From contig JADKCP010000011.1 of NCBI GenBank assembly GCA_016718805.1, positions 310,001 through 374,000 of the forward strand: 64,000 nucleotides of DNA, given 5' to 3'. Below are positions 37,681 to 46,218 of this stretch, in pieces. Within the stretch, counting starts at the first letter, position 1; each line of letters starts with the position of its first letter. Position numbers and translations under genes: made by a program. The notes beneath the pieces were generated by a model. It saw nothing but the letters and a program-made list of their open reading frames with translations, did no database searches and had not been told where the DNA came from. The DNA comes from Bacteroidota bacterium (lineage in GTDB: Bacteria > Bacteroidota > Bacteroidia > UBA4408).

Positions 37681-38526
37681 TTATTTACTCAATTGCATAT
37701 TGTCGATTAGCCTAACAGTACCTACACGTACTACAATGAAACCCATTAAAGGGTTGAGCGTGTTCCAGCTGTTTGTTGGTTGAAGCTCATCAGCATCTGC
37801 AATTTCAAAGTACTCCAATGCAAAGCCCGGAATTCGATTAATGTTTGTTAGTACAAATTCTTTAACGGTTTCAACCGGAAATTTAAACGCCATTTGTTTA
37901 GTTTCAAGCAATGTTTTATAAATAGCAGAAGCGGCGATTCGTTCATCAGCCGAGAGCAATGTATTTCTCGAACTCATTGCCAATCCATCCTTTTCTCGCA
38001 TAATTGGAACACCAATAATTTTAACCGGCAAATGTAAATCGGCAGTAAATTTTCGAATAATTGCAAGCTGCTGAAAGTCCTTTTCCCCAAAATAAGCAGT
38101 ATGTGGTTGTACACAATCGAAAAGCCGTTTAACCACTTTAGCCATTCCTAAAAAATGACCCGGTCGAAAAACCCCTTCCATTACTTTGTCAAGCTTTCCA
38201 AAATCAAATTGTGTTGCATCTTCTGAAGCGTACATTTCTTCAACATCCGGAACAAATACAACATCGCAGCCTTGGCCTTCCAACAGTGCTAAATCTGCTG
38301 AAAGGGTTTTGGGGTATTTATCAAAATCGTTCTTATCGTTAAATTGCAGTGGATTAATAAAAATACTACAAACCACTGCATCGTTTTCTTTTTTCGCAAA
38401 TTGTATAAGACTTAAATGGCCTTGGTGAAGGGCTCCCATGGTAGCTACAAAACCAACTTTTTTGTTGTTTAGCTTACAAGTTGACGTAAAACTGCTAACT
38501 TCTTGCTTGTGTTTTAAAACAATCAT
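37681..38526 (-). CDS. panC: Pantoate--beta-alanine ligase (pantothenate synthetase)
   Basis: Joins pantoate and beta-alanine with ATP to make pantothenate, the CoA precursor. The 281 residues have VGFVATMGALHQGHLSLIQF (ATP-binding HxGH), SIFINPLQF, GVFRPGHFLGMAKVV, YFGEKDFQQL, IIGVPIMREKDGLAMSSRN and the C-terminal barrel-like domain. It is transcribed divergently from the glycogen-synthase-like gene, an arrangement I recall as conserved in Bacteroidota. panD (aspartate decarboxylase), often next to it in the phylum, is not found here. Confidence 0.96.
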   Translation of the reverse strand: MIVLKHKQEVSSFTSTCKLNNKKVGFVATMGALHQGHLSLIQFAKKENDAVVCSIFINPLQFNDKNDFDKYPKTLSADLALLEGQGCDVVFVPDVEEMYASEDATQFDFGKLDKVMEGVFRPGHFLGMAKVVKRLFDCVQPHTAYFGEKDFQQLAIIRKFTADLHLPVKIIGVPIMREKDGLAMSSRNTLLSADERIAASAIYKTLLETKQMAFKFPVETVKEFVLTNINRIPGFALEYFEIADADELQPTNSWNTLNPLMGFIVVRVGTVRLIDNMQLSK

Positions 38527-38623
38527 AAATGATGGCTTAGCTTTAAAAGATGTATAAAAATGAAGATTATGGCATCAAAACCAAGTAATAATTTAAGGAA
38601 GTGGGCAAAGCTAATATATAAAC

Positions 38624-38654
38624 TTGAAATTGAGCAGATATTTTACTAAATTTG
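38624..38654 (+). promoter_or_regulatory. Candidate promoter: TTG-N20-TAAATTTG
   Basis: TTG at 38624-38626 and TAAATTTG at 38647-38654 match the Bacteroidota -33/-7 pattern with a 20-base spacer, 38 bases before the ATG at 38692. This is the best complete plus-strand promoter match in the window. Confidence 0.55.
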
Positions 38655-38691
38655 CACTTTGAAAAAATAACCTTAATCTAAACCAATCTAT

Positions 38692-39519
38692 ATGAAGAAA
38701 GCAAAAGTGTTATTTGTGTCACAGGAAATATTTCCTTATTTAGATGAAAGTCCGATGGCCAACATTGGTCGCTACCTACCGCAGGGAATTCAAGAAAAAG
38801 GTAAAGAAATCAGAACATTTATGCCTCGCTTTGGAAATGTAAACGAGCGAAGAAATCAGTTACATGAGGTTATCCGATTATCCGGAATGAATTTGATAAT
38901 AAACGACAGCGATCATCCGCTAATAATAAAAGTTGCTTCGATTCAAAGTGCCCGTATGCAAATTTATTTCATTGATAATGAAGAATATTTCCAACGCAAG
39001 CACACATTGGCTGATGAAAAGAATAATTATTTTGCTGATAACGATGAGCGTTCTGTGTTTTTTTGCAGAGGGGTTATCGAAACAGTTCGTAAATTAGGAT
39101 GGAGTCCTGATATTATTCATTGTCATGGATGGTTTACCAGTCCAATGCCGATTTATATAAAAAAGGCCTTTAAAGACGATCCGTTATTTGCTGACACTAA
39201 AATTATTTATTCGGTTTACGACGATGGTTTTGAAAAGCCATTGGATGCGAAATACAACAAAAAAATATTGTTGGATGGAGTGAATGATGCCGATGTGAAA
39301 AAATTGAAAGATCCTTCCTTCGTAAATATAAGCAAAACAGCTATGGATTATAGCGATGCGGTTATAAAAGGAAGTGAAAAAGTACATCCTGATTTAGAAA
39401 AGTACTTTAAATCATTGACTAAACCAACACTTGGATTTAAAACAGTAGAAGAGTATGTAGATGCTTACTCAAACTTTTACGATGAAGTTTTAGAAGAAGC
39501 AAATGTGTTGGCAGAATAA
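38692..39519 (+). CDS. Half-length glycogen/starch synthase-like protein (GT5 N-terminal domain only)
   Basis: 275 residues corresponding to the N-terminal Rossmann half of GT5 glycogen synthase: VLFVSQEIFPYLDESPMANI (replacing the usual ExxP-K-GGL motif), GKEIRTFMPRFG, DNERSVFFCRGVIETVRKLG, DIIHCHGWFTSPMPIYIKKA and DYSDAVIKGSEKV. The C-terminal half, which carries the ADP-glucose-binding KxGL/E residues, is absent, and the glycine-rich loop at the N-terminus is altered. Catalysis alone is therefore doubtful. The same short form occurs in other Bacteroidota (recollection), so it is a family trait, not truncation in this strain. Function unknown. Confidence 0.8.
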   Translation: MKKAKVLFVSQEIFPYLDESPMANIGRYLPQGIQEKGKEIRTFMPRFGNVNERRNQLHEVIRLSGMNLIINDSDHPLIIKVASIQSARMQIYFIDNEEYFQRKHTLADEKNNYFADNDERSVFFCRGVIETVRKLGWSPDIIHCHGWFTSPMPIYIKKAFKDDPLFADTKIIYSVYDDGFEKPLDAKYNKKILLDGVNDADVKKLKDPSFVNISKTAMDYSDAVIKGSEKVHPDLEKYFKSLTKPTLGFKTVEEYVDAYSNFYDEVLEEANVLAE

Positions 39520-39523
39520 ATTT

Positions 39524-40933
39524 ATGAAACAAAATACACAGAAATTTAAATCAAATTTGTTAACCACATTACCATCAACTATATCCTTTCTAAATTTCAA
39601 AAATTTAGAAAGGATATTTTTTTTGTGCTTAATCTGTACTTTTAATTCCTGCCGCGAAAAAGAATTTACCTCTATTGCCACATTGCCAGAGGATGATTTA
39701 TTAAATGCATTGCACTTTAGCTATAATGGCGCTAAATCATACACCCTTCTAGAAGACGATTCTCTGCTTATTGACGAACGACCATTTAGTTTACTAGGGT
39801 CTTACATTGATCCTGTATTTGGAAAATGTGAAGCAGGTTTTACCTCCCAATTTACACTCAGTGAATTATCACCCGATTTTACTAAAGGAGGATCAACTCC
39901 TATTATTGATTCGGTTGTTCTTTCTATAGAATATAGCGATGCTTATGGAGACATTAAAAAACTGAATGGACAACAAACTGTTGAAGTATTTGAATTAATT
40001 AAGGATACTAAGGTTGCTGATACAGTTTACGCTTCGAGTGTTTCAATTGATACTTTTTTTGTAGCATCGAATAAAATTGGATCTAAAACTTTTTTGCCTG
40101 ATTTAGTTTCAAGTGTAAAGGTTGACACTATTTATGAGAATCCACAACTTAGAATACAGCTTGACAAAACACTTTTTGCAAAAAAAATAATGGGGCTGTC
40201 ACCTTTTAATAATGAAGCTTTAAAAAGTGATGATGAGTTTAAAAAATACTTCAAAGGTTTATATGTACGCGTAAACAATCCCAACCAAGCAGTGAATCAA
40301 GGTGGAATTATTTCGTTTAACCTGTTGGGAAGTGCTTCTAAAATAACTACTTATTTCCACAACGATAGCATCCCCAAAGGTAAATTCGACTACAAAATAA
40401 ATGGCGCTGAATGTGCGAGATTAAATATTTTTAAACATGAGTATTCTAATGCACCCTTAATACAAGCTCAATTATCGAATCCAGCTTTAGGACAACAACA
40501 AATTTATGTTCAAGCTTTAGCCGGATTGCGTAGTAAAATAGAAATCCCTGTTATAAAACAACTTATAGATTCGGGGCCTATTGCAATTCATAAAGCAGAA
40601 ATTATTTTTAAAATTGTAGAACCTTTAACAGGAAAATACGTTCCAAGCAGCAGATTATTTTTATCGGGTATAGATATTTCTGGTAATAGGGTTATTTTAC
40701 CTGATGTTTTTGAAATTTCGGCTTTTTCGGGCGATTATTATGGAGGTACTTATGATGCCGACAAAAATGAATACCGGTTTAATATAGCCAGATATGTACA
40801 ACAAGTGATTAGAAAAAATTATACTGATTACGGATTTTATCTTCAAACAGCATCACCTTCCACTACAGCTAATCGTGTGGTGCTGCAAGGTGGATCAAAC
40901 ATCCAATTTAATTTAACTTATACTAAACTTTAA
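39524..40933 (+). CDS. DUF4270 family lipoprotein
   Basis: A 469-residue outer-surface-type lipoprotein: an extended N-region, then FFLCLICTFNSC with a lipobox and REKEF after the Cys. The mature part has the DUF4270 signature LLGSYIDPVFGKCEAGFTSQ near the N-terminus and strand-rich C-terminal half. ATG 39524 is taken because it does not overlap the previous gene; an ATG at 39503 is in frame. The N-region of ~28 residues is unusually long and coincides with a perfect hairpin (39581-39624), so the true start is uncertain. It is followed 11 bases later by glmS. Role unknown; DUF4270 genes sit next to glmS/glycogen-synthase-like genes in other Bacteroidota. Confidence 0.85.
   Translation: MKQNTQKFKSNLLTTLPSTISFLNFKNLERIFFLCLICTFNSCREKEFTSIATLPEDDLLNALHFSYNGAKSYTLLEDDSLLIDERPFSLLGSYIDPVFGKCEAGFTSQFTLSELSPDFTKGGSTPIIDSVVLSIEYSDAYGDIKKLNGQQTVEVFELIKDTKVADTVYASSVSIDTFFVASNKIGSKTFLPDLVSSVKVDTIYENPQLRIQLDKTLFAKKIMGLSPFNNEALKSDDEFKKYFKGLYVRVNNPNQAVNQGGIISFNLLGSASKITTYFHNDSIPKGKFDYKINGAECARLNIFKHEYSNAPLIQAQLSNPALGQQQIYVQALAGLRSKIEIPVIKQLIDSGPIAIHKAEIIFKIVEPLTGKYVPSSRLFLSGIDISGNRVILPDVFEISAFSGDYYGGTYDADKNEYRFNIARYVQQVIRKNYTDYGFYLQTASPSTTANRVVLQGGSNIQFNLTYTKL
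39581..39624 (+). terminator. Perfect 17-bp hairpin with T8 tract inside the 5' part of the DUF4270 gene
   Basis: Bases 39581-39597 pair perfectly with 39601-39617 around a CAA loop, followed by a run of eight T (39617-39624). This is the canonical shape of an intrinsic terminator, 61 bases after the stop of the glycogen-synthase-like gene, but it lies within the reading frame of the next gene and encodes part of its signal-peptide region. It may terminate or attenuate transcription. Confidence 0.7.
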
Positions 40934-40944
40934 AACAAAAAATT

Positions 40945-42786
40945 ATGTGTGGAATTGTAGCTTATATTGGTGAAAAAAATGCCTATCCGATTATTATGAA
41001 AGGATTACACCGCCTTGAGTATCGTGGTTACGACAGTGCAGGTGTTGCGTTATTAAATACTACGTTAAATGTATACAAGTGCAAAGGAAAAGTTTCTGAC
41101 TTAGAAGCTCATATTGGAAAAAGCAGTACTGAAGGTACTATTGGAATTGGGCATACTCGTTGGGCTACACACGGTGTTCCGAATGATGCAAACGCACATC
41201 CACATCATTCAGAAAGCAAAGATTTAGTGATAATACACAATGGTATTATTGAAAATTATGCCGCATTAAAAGCTGAGTTAATGAAACGTGGTCATAATTT
41301 TAACAGCGATACCGATACTGAAGTTTTGATTCACTTGATAGAAGATATCATGTTGAAAGAAAAAATTGGATTAGTTGAGGCAGTTCGATTAGCATTAAAC
41401 GAGGTTTCTGGTGCTTATGCTATCGTAGTAATGAGTAAAAATGATCCTGATTTATTAGTAGCTGCTAAAAAAGGAAGTCCACTTGTTATAGGAATTGGAA
41501 AAGGTGAATTCTTTTGCGCATCTGATGCTACTCCAATTATTGAATACACTAAGAATGTGGTATATCTTGAAGAAGAGGAAATAGCTGTATTAAGAAGAAA
41601 CGAAGAAATAAAAATCATCAACATAAAGAACCAAAAGAAAACTCCTTATATACAGGAATTAGAAATGCAATTAGAAGCCATTGAAAAAGGCGGATATGAG
41701 CATTTTATGTTGAAAGAAATATTTGAGCAACCACGTTCCATTAAAGACAGTATGCGTGGTCGTATACGCACCGAAGGTGGCTCTTTAGTTAGACTAGGCG
41801 GTATTGCCGAGTACATGCAAAAAATAGTAAATGCCAATCGCATTATAATCATAGGATGTGGAACCTCTTGGCATGCGGGAATGGTTGGTGAATATTTAAT
41901 TGAGGATTTAGCTCGCATTCCGGTAGAAGTTGAATATGCATCGGAATTCAGGTACCGAAATCCAATTATTAGTGAACGCGATGTGATTATTGCAATTTCA
42001 CAAAGTGGTGAAACAGCAGATACGTTAGCCGCAATTGAGTTAGCAAAATCGAAAGGAGCAACTATTCTAGGAATTTGCAATGTAGCAGGTTCTTCTATAG
42101 CTAGAGCATCTCATGCTGGTTCATACACACATGCCGGACCAGAGATTGGAGTTGCCTCAACAAAAGCGTTTACAGCTCAGGTAACAGTTCTTACGTTAAT
42201 GGCTTTAAACATAGCACAACGTAAAGGAACAATTACCAGTTCTCGATTCAACCAATTAGTAACTGAATTAGTAAGCGTTCCTGAAAAAGTAGAGAAAGTC
42301 CTAAAAAACAATGCTAAAATATTAGAGCTTGCTGCTAAAATAAAAGATGCCAGCAATGCTTTGTATTTAGGTAGAGGAAACAGTTTTCCGGTTGCATTGG
42401 AAGGAGCATTGAAATTAAAAGAAATTTCCTACATACACGCAGAAGGTTATCCAGCAGCAGAAATGAAGCATGGTCCTATTGCTTTAATTGACGAAGAAAT
42501 GCCGGTAATTGTTATTGCCACAAAAGGTGCTTCCTACGAAAAAGTAGTAAGCAATATTCAAGAAGTTAAAGCTCGAAAAGGAAAAATAATAGCAGTTGTA
42601 ACCGAGGGCGACGAACAAGTTAAAGGAATGGCTGATTATGTTATTGAAGTGCCTGAAACCGATGATGTTTTGGTGCCATTAATTTCAGTAATTCCATTGC
42701 AATTATTATCGTACCATATTGCTGTAATGCGTGGATGCAATGTGGATCAACCGCGTAATTTAGCGAAATCGGTAACCGTTGAATAA
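40945..42786 (+). CDS. glmS: Glutamine--fructose-6-phosphate aminotransferase (isomerizing)
   Basis: Makes glucosamine-6-phosphate, the entry to UDP-GlcNAc for peptidoglycan, LPS and the nearby sugar pathways. At 613 residues it is full length. The glutaminase domain starts with the catalytic Cys2 (MCGIVAYIGEKNAYPIIMKG) and has TRWATHGVPNDANAHPH. Two SIS domains follow (IIIGCGTSWHAG, ISQSGETADTLAAIELAK; LYLGRGNSFPVALEGALKLK), and the end PRNLAKSVTVE is the family's C-terminal tail. There is no glmS-ribozyme-like leader in the 11-base gap, as expected outside Firmicutes. Confidence 0.98.
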   Translation: MCGIVAYIGEKNAYPIIMKGLHRLEYRGYDSAGVALLNTTLNVYKCKGKVSDLEAHIGKSSTEGTIGIGHTRWATHGVPNDANAHPHHSESKDLVIIHNGIIENYAALKAELMKRGHNFNSDTDTEVLIHLIEDIMLKEKIGLVEAVRLALNEVSGAYAIVVMSKNDPDLLVAAKKGSPLVIGIGKGEFFCASDATPIIEYTKNVVYLEEEEIAVLRRNEEIKIINIKNQKKTPYIQELEMQLEAIEKGGYEHFMLKEIFEQPRSIKDSMRGRIRTEGGSLVRLGGIAEYMQKIVNANRIIIIGCGTSWHAGMVGEYLIEDLARIPVEVEYASEFRYRNPIISERDVIIAISQSGETADTLAAIELAKSKGATILGICNVAGSSIARASHAGSYTHAGPEIGVASTKAFTAQVTVLTLMALNIAQRKGTITSSRFNQLVTELVSVPEKVEKVLKNNAKILELAAKIKDASNALYLGRGNSFPVALEGALKLKEISYIHAEGYPAAEMKHGPIALIDEEMPVIVIATKGASYEKVVSNIQEVKARKGKIIAVVTEGDEQVKGMADYVIEVPETDDVLVPLISVIPLQLLSYHIAVMRGCNVDQPRNLAKSVTVE

Positions 42787-42803
42787 ACCCCCATTTATTT
42801 ATA

Positions 42804-42841
42804 AAAAAACGCCACAGAGTTTAACTTCTGTGGCGTTTTTG
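42804..42841. terminator. Bidirectional intrinsic terminator between glmS and the polysaccharide operon
   Basis: A 14-bp perfect stem AAAAACGCCACAGA/TCTGTGGCGTTTTT (42805-42818 with 42827-42840), 8-base loop, with T-runs on both strands. It serves glmS (plus) and the last glycosyltransferase gene (minus), which stop 18 and 12 bases away. Confidence 0.92.
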
Positions 42842-42852
42842 CTTTTAACGAG

Positions 42853-43599
42853 TTAGCTAAAAAATTGTCCCAGTTTTGAAAGTGGTTTCATCAATAAAGT
42901 ATAAAACCGTGGTTTAATTCCATTTATATTCCAGGCCAATTTATCTTCTCGATTGGCCTTAATGCGGTTCATCAAACTTATGTTACTCTTTCCTCCTACC
43001 CTCATTTTTACCAACACTTTGGGTAAATAAGCTGCTTTAATTTGATGTACATGCAGCATCCGCAGCATCAGCTCATAATCGGCTGCCGATTTTAATTTCA
43101 AATTAAAATAACCGTACTTTTTATAACATTCATTTTTGATAAAAAAAGTGGGGTGTGGAGGCATCCAACCTTTATAAAATAAGCCTTGTTCATATTTTCC
43201 AGAAACCCAGTTTCGCTTAATGAGGTCGGTATTTTGCCTGTCAACGTATTGCAAATCTCCATATACACAATCAGCATTCTGTTGCTGGAGTGTTTTAACC
43301 ACTTCTTCTATAACCGAACTGTTAACATAAAAATCGTCGGAATTTAATACTCCAACAAGTTCACCGCTTGCTAATTGAATTCCTTTGTTTATTGCATCGT
43401 AAATTCCTTTATCAGGCTCTGAAATAACTTTCGCCAATTTTGATTTGTATCGCCCAATAATTTCTAATGTAGCATCAGTAGATTGTCCGTCGATTACAAT
43501 ATATTCAATATTCGGATAGCTTTGCGATATTACTGAAATCAATGTATTTTCAATAGTTTCAGCACTGTTATAACAAACCGTAACAATAGATACTTTCAC
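42853..43599 (-). CDS. Family 2 glycosyltransferase
   Basis: A 248-residue GT-A enzyme. Motifs: MKVSIVTVCYNSAETIENTL, YIVIDGQSTDATLEII, SEPDKGIYDAINKGIQLASG, VLNSDDFYV (DxD-like metal site) and the acceptor side FIKNECYKKYGYFNLKLKSA with AADYELMLRM. The start codon is GTG, 9 bases after the FkbM gene. It resembles WcaA-like GT2 enzymes of exopolysaccharide loci; sugar specificity unknown. It is the last gene of the minus-strand operon before the bidirectional terminator. Confidence 0.9.
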   Translation of the reverse strand: MKVSIVTVCYNSAETIENTLISVISQSYPNIEYIVIDGQSTDATLEIIGRYKSKLAKVISEPDKGIYDAINKGIQLASGELVGVLNSDDFYVNSSVIEEVVKTLQQQNADCVYGDLQYVDRQNTDLIKRNWVSGKYEQGLFYKGWMPPHPTFFIKNECYKKYGYFNLKLKSAADYELMLRMLHVHQIKAAYLPKVLVKMRVGGKSNISLMNRIKANREDKLAWNINGIKPRFYTLLMKPLSKLGQFFS

Positions 43600-43608
43600 G
43601 ATAAATAC

Positions 43609-44430
43609 TTAATAGCCTTTTAGGAAAATTATATTATCGTTGTAACCCGACAATATGGTATCGACCTTTTTTAATGGAAAAGGATAAGGCTTTGGTAAAT
43701 AGGCCGTAAAACCTAAAGTTTTGGTTACATAATCTAACAATTCGTTGGGCGAATAACCAGCTTTTTTACAATGCTCTTCAATAATTTCCATTACCAAAAT
43801 TAATTTAGGCATTCGGTTAATGGTTTTTGTTGCACCCTTTAAAAAACTCAATTCCCCTCCTTCGATATCCACTTTTATTACGTCGATATTTTGAATGTTA
43901 TTTTCGTTGCAGTACTCATCAAAAGGCCGCAATTGAATTGTTTCTGAAAAATCGGAATTTGTTTTATAAACGCTTGATGTACCAAGGTTTGATTTACTAA
44001 AGCGTATAGTTAATGTTTCACTTTTATCAGATAATCCAAACGGATTTGCTTTTATATTAGGCAAGTTATTTAGTGCCAAATTATTTTGAAAAAGCTTAAA
44101 AATATAGGGATTGGGCTCAAACGAATGCACCTGACCTTGTGATAAAAACTTTGCCATGGTGATGGAATAAAATCCAATATTGGTACCAACGTCAATAAAC
44201 GTATAGTTGGGTTTACACAATTTTAGTAAGTGACGTATGGTATTTTTTTCATAGATATCGTACAAATAAATTTGACGCATTTGGTATTCGTCCAAGTCCA
44301 AACTCCATGTAATATTATGCGTTGATGTATATTCAACTATTTTATGTGGTAAATTAACTTTGTCTGCGAGCCAGTGCTTGCCATACTCGATTGGAAATTT
44401 TCGCAGATAGGTTAACAATAAATTATTCAT
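43609..44430 (-). CDS. FkbM-family SAM-dependent methyltransferase
   Basis: 273 residues from ATG 44430 (preferred to a TTG 9 bases upstream). The SAM site is TFIDVGTNIGFYSITMAKFL with the acidic loop VHSFEPNPYIF; IDVIKVDIEGGELSFLKGA is the FkbM hallmark. The family methylates hydroxyls of sugars or polyketides; in a polysaccharide operon O-methylation of a glycan is the likely role (inference). The gap to the preceding glycosyltransferase is 63 bases. Confidence 0.87.
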   Translation of the reverse strand: MNNLLLTYLRKFPIEYGKHWLADKVNLPHKIVEYTSTHNITWSLDLDEYQMRQIYLYDIYEKNTIRHLLKLCKPNYTFIDVGTNIGFYSITMAKFLSQGQVHSFEPNPYIFKLFQNNLALNNLPNIKANPFGLSDKSETLTIRFSKSNLGTSSVYKTNSDFSETIQLRPFDEYCNENNIQNIDVIKVDIEGGELSFLKGATKTINRMPKLILVMEIIEEHCKKAGYSPNELLDYVTKTLGFTAYLPKPYPFPLKKVDTILSGYNDNIIFLKGY

Positions 44431-44493
44431 TAGTGTCAAAGAAGTATTTTAAAATTGATTTATGATTGAAGTTTTAAACTGTAAAAATAGCAA

Positions 44494-45651
44494 TTATGCA
44501 AGCGCAAGGTTGTAAATTTCTTCCATACGTTTTGTATAGCTAGTTAAATCGTGTTCATTTTTTATACGAAGCATAGCCTTTTCACCTTTTTCGCGAATTT
44601 GTGTTGGGTTTTTAAGAGCATCAAGTACATACATATAAAGCTTTTCCTGAACAATGTTTGAGAAAGTGCTTTTTTGCTCCGCTCCTCTTGGAATCGATCT
44701 ACCATCTTCATACAATGGTACATCTATCATCCAACCAACTGTATTGTTATTGTTTTCAGGCAAAGCTGCGCCATTAGTAGTAATCACAGGACAACCAAAT
44801 GCCTGGCATTCTAAAACATAAAATGCATAAGTATCATCATAGGTGGGCAATAAACCTATATCGGTTGAGCGCAGTAGTTGTAGTACTTTGTCATTGGGTA
44901 AACTTGTGTAATGATTGATTTGCTTGTGTTTAGCAATTATACCCAATACATAGTCCTTGTCGGCTTTAGTTGATTTAGAAGCATAATCACCATAATTCAG
45001 CGAAGAGATAATATTTAAACAAACCGGATGTTTTTCTGAAAGCAATCGATCAAAAACACGAATAATTTCTAATCCGCCCTTTCTAAAAAAGTCAGCACCG
45101 GTAATGGTAAAAGTTAAAAAATCGGGATTGGTTGTTTTCTCATCAAAATTGTGAATCATGAGTTTTTGAGGGGCGTGTAATACTTCTACTTTACTCATAA
45201 TTTCTTCTTCATACTTACCATACTCTTGAAGATATCGAATTTGAGAACGCTTAGCATAGTTGCTTAGCGCTAGTAATTTTTTACAGCTTGGATGAGCCGC
45301 ACGCTGCAAAGCATAATTGATGTATCGATTCTCATCTTTATATACACCCGGATGATGTGCATCACGGGGAATGTATCTTTCAAAGGTGCAAATCCAGGGC
45401 TGATTACCCATGTTTACAGCATTTAAAAAGTGAAGTAAGTCATACTTGTTTAGTCCGGCATCGTAAAATAAATTGGTTAAAAAACGATGAGGTTTCTTTT
45501 TTAATTTCCAATATAGATGTGCAGGAACACGCATAAAATCCTTTAATTTAACTACTTCATAATTTTCAAATGGTAAAGTAGCAAACAAACGAATTTGACT
45601 ATAAGTAATGCTGTGGGTTCCTACAATACGCTTTGCTGAATTACTGCTCAT
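44494..45651 (-). CDS. GT4-like glycosyltransferase
   Basis: 385 residues with a GT-B layout. The N-half is divergent (AKRIVGTHSITYSQIRLFAT; HFLNAVNMGNQPWICTFE). The C-half shows the GT1/GT4 donor site: TFTITGADFFRKGGLEIIRV, DIGLLPTYDDTYAFYVLECQ, AFGCPVITTNGAALPE. The usual ExGxxxxE motif is replaced by TYAFYVLE, with only the second acidic residue kept. It lies 9 bases downstream of the acetyltransferase gene, in the operon. Confidence 0.8.
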   Translation of the reverse strand: MSSNSAKRIVGTHSITYSQIRLFATLPFENYEVVKLKDFMRVPAHLYWKLKKKPHRFLTNLFYDAGLNKYDLLHFLNAVNMGNQPWICTFERYIPRDAHHPGVYKDENRYINYALQRAAHPSCKKLLALSNYAKRSQIRYLQEYGKYEEEIMSKVEVLHAPQKLMIHNFDEKTTNPDFLTFTITGADFFRKGGLEIIRVFDRLLSEKHPVCLNIISSLNYGDYASKSTKADKDYVLGIIAKHKQINHYTSLPNDKVLQLLRSTDIGLLPTYDDTYAFYVLECQAFGCPVITTNGAALPENNNNTVGWMIDVPLYEDGRSIPRGAEQKSTFSNIVQEKLYMYVLDALKNPTQIREKGEKAMLRIKNEHDLTSYTKRMEEIYNLALA

Positions 45652-45660
45652 CTTTATACC

Positions 45661-46218
45661 TTAAACCTGATTCATTGTGCGTGTTCTTACCTTTTGTGCC
45701 GGATTTCCTTGATAAATTGTGTAGGCATCAAGATCGTGCGTTGCAACTGAGCCTACCGTTAAAATTGAATGACTCTGACAAGTAACACCCGGGCAAACTG
45801 TTGCCATTGCTCCAATCCATGCACCTTCTTTTAGAATTATTTCTCCTATTTCTAAATCAAAAGTTGGCTTTTTATAATTATGATTGCCGCATAAAAGCAA
45901 GGCTCCCTGCGAAACACATACATTGCTTTCAATGCTTACCTTGGCAAGATTATCAATCCAAACACGTTCTCCTATCCACACATAATCGTCAATTGAAAGT
46001 AACCAAGGATATTTAATATTTACCGATGGTTTTACTATTACCCCCTTGCCAACTTTGGCTCCGAATACTCGTAAAAAAAATACTTTCAAACCGTTGAATG
46101 CGAAAACAGGATTCATAAAAATAATCGCATTTACGAAATACCAAAGCAGACGTTTAAAAAAACCTGCGCCCGGTGAATAAAGGCTATTATTGAATTTCGA
46201 CAAATCGGTTCTACTCAT
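45661..46218 (-). CDS. WcaF-like hexapeptide-repeat O-acetyltransferase
   Basis: 185 residues. A hydrophobic N-terminal part (RLLWYFVNAIIFMNPVFAFN) is followed by a left-handed beta-helix of hexapeptide turns (VGKGVIVKPSVNIKYPWLLS, IGERVWIDNLAKVSIESNVC), the catalytic-His region LLCGNHNYKK, and GAWIGAMATVCPGVTCQSHS with VYQGNPAQKV-type end (IYQGNPAQKVR). This is the order seen in colanic-acid WcaF/WcaB-type acetyltransferases, which decorate exopolysaccharide sugars from acetyl-CoA. Its start overlaps the preceding glycosyltransferase gene by 8 bases, indicating translational coupling. Confidence 0.88.
   Translation of the reverse strand: MSRTDLSKFNNSLYSPGAGFFKRLLWYFVNAIIFMNPVFAFNGLKVFFLRVFGAKVGKGVIVKPSVNIKYPWLLSIDDYVWIGERVWIDNLAKVSIESNVCVSQGALLLCGNHNYKKPTFDLEIGEIILKEGAWIGAMATVCPGVTCQSHSILTVGSVATHDLDAYTIYQGNPAQKVRTRTMNQV

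Noticed and set aside
39503..39523. ATG at 39503 as the start of the DUF4270 protein
   Set aside because: It would overlap the end of the previous gene and lengthen an already too long N-region; ATG 39524 is preferred.
40934..40944. glmS ribozyme or riboswitch ahead of glmS
   Set aside because: The gap to the upstream gene is only 11 bases, too short for such an element.
41646..42080. Open frame antisense to glmS
   Set aside because: The glmS reading is complete and strongly conserved; the antisense frame has no recognisable protein features.
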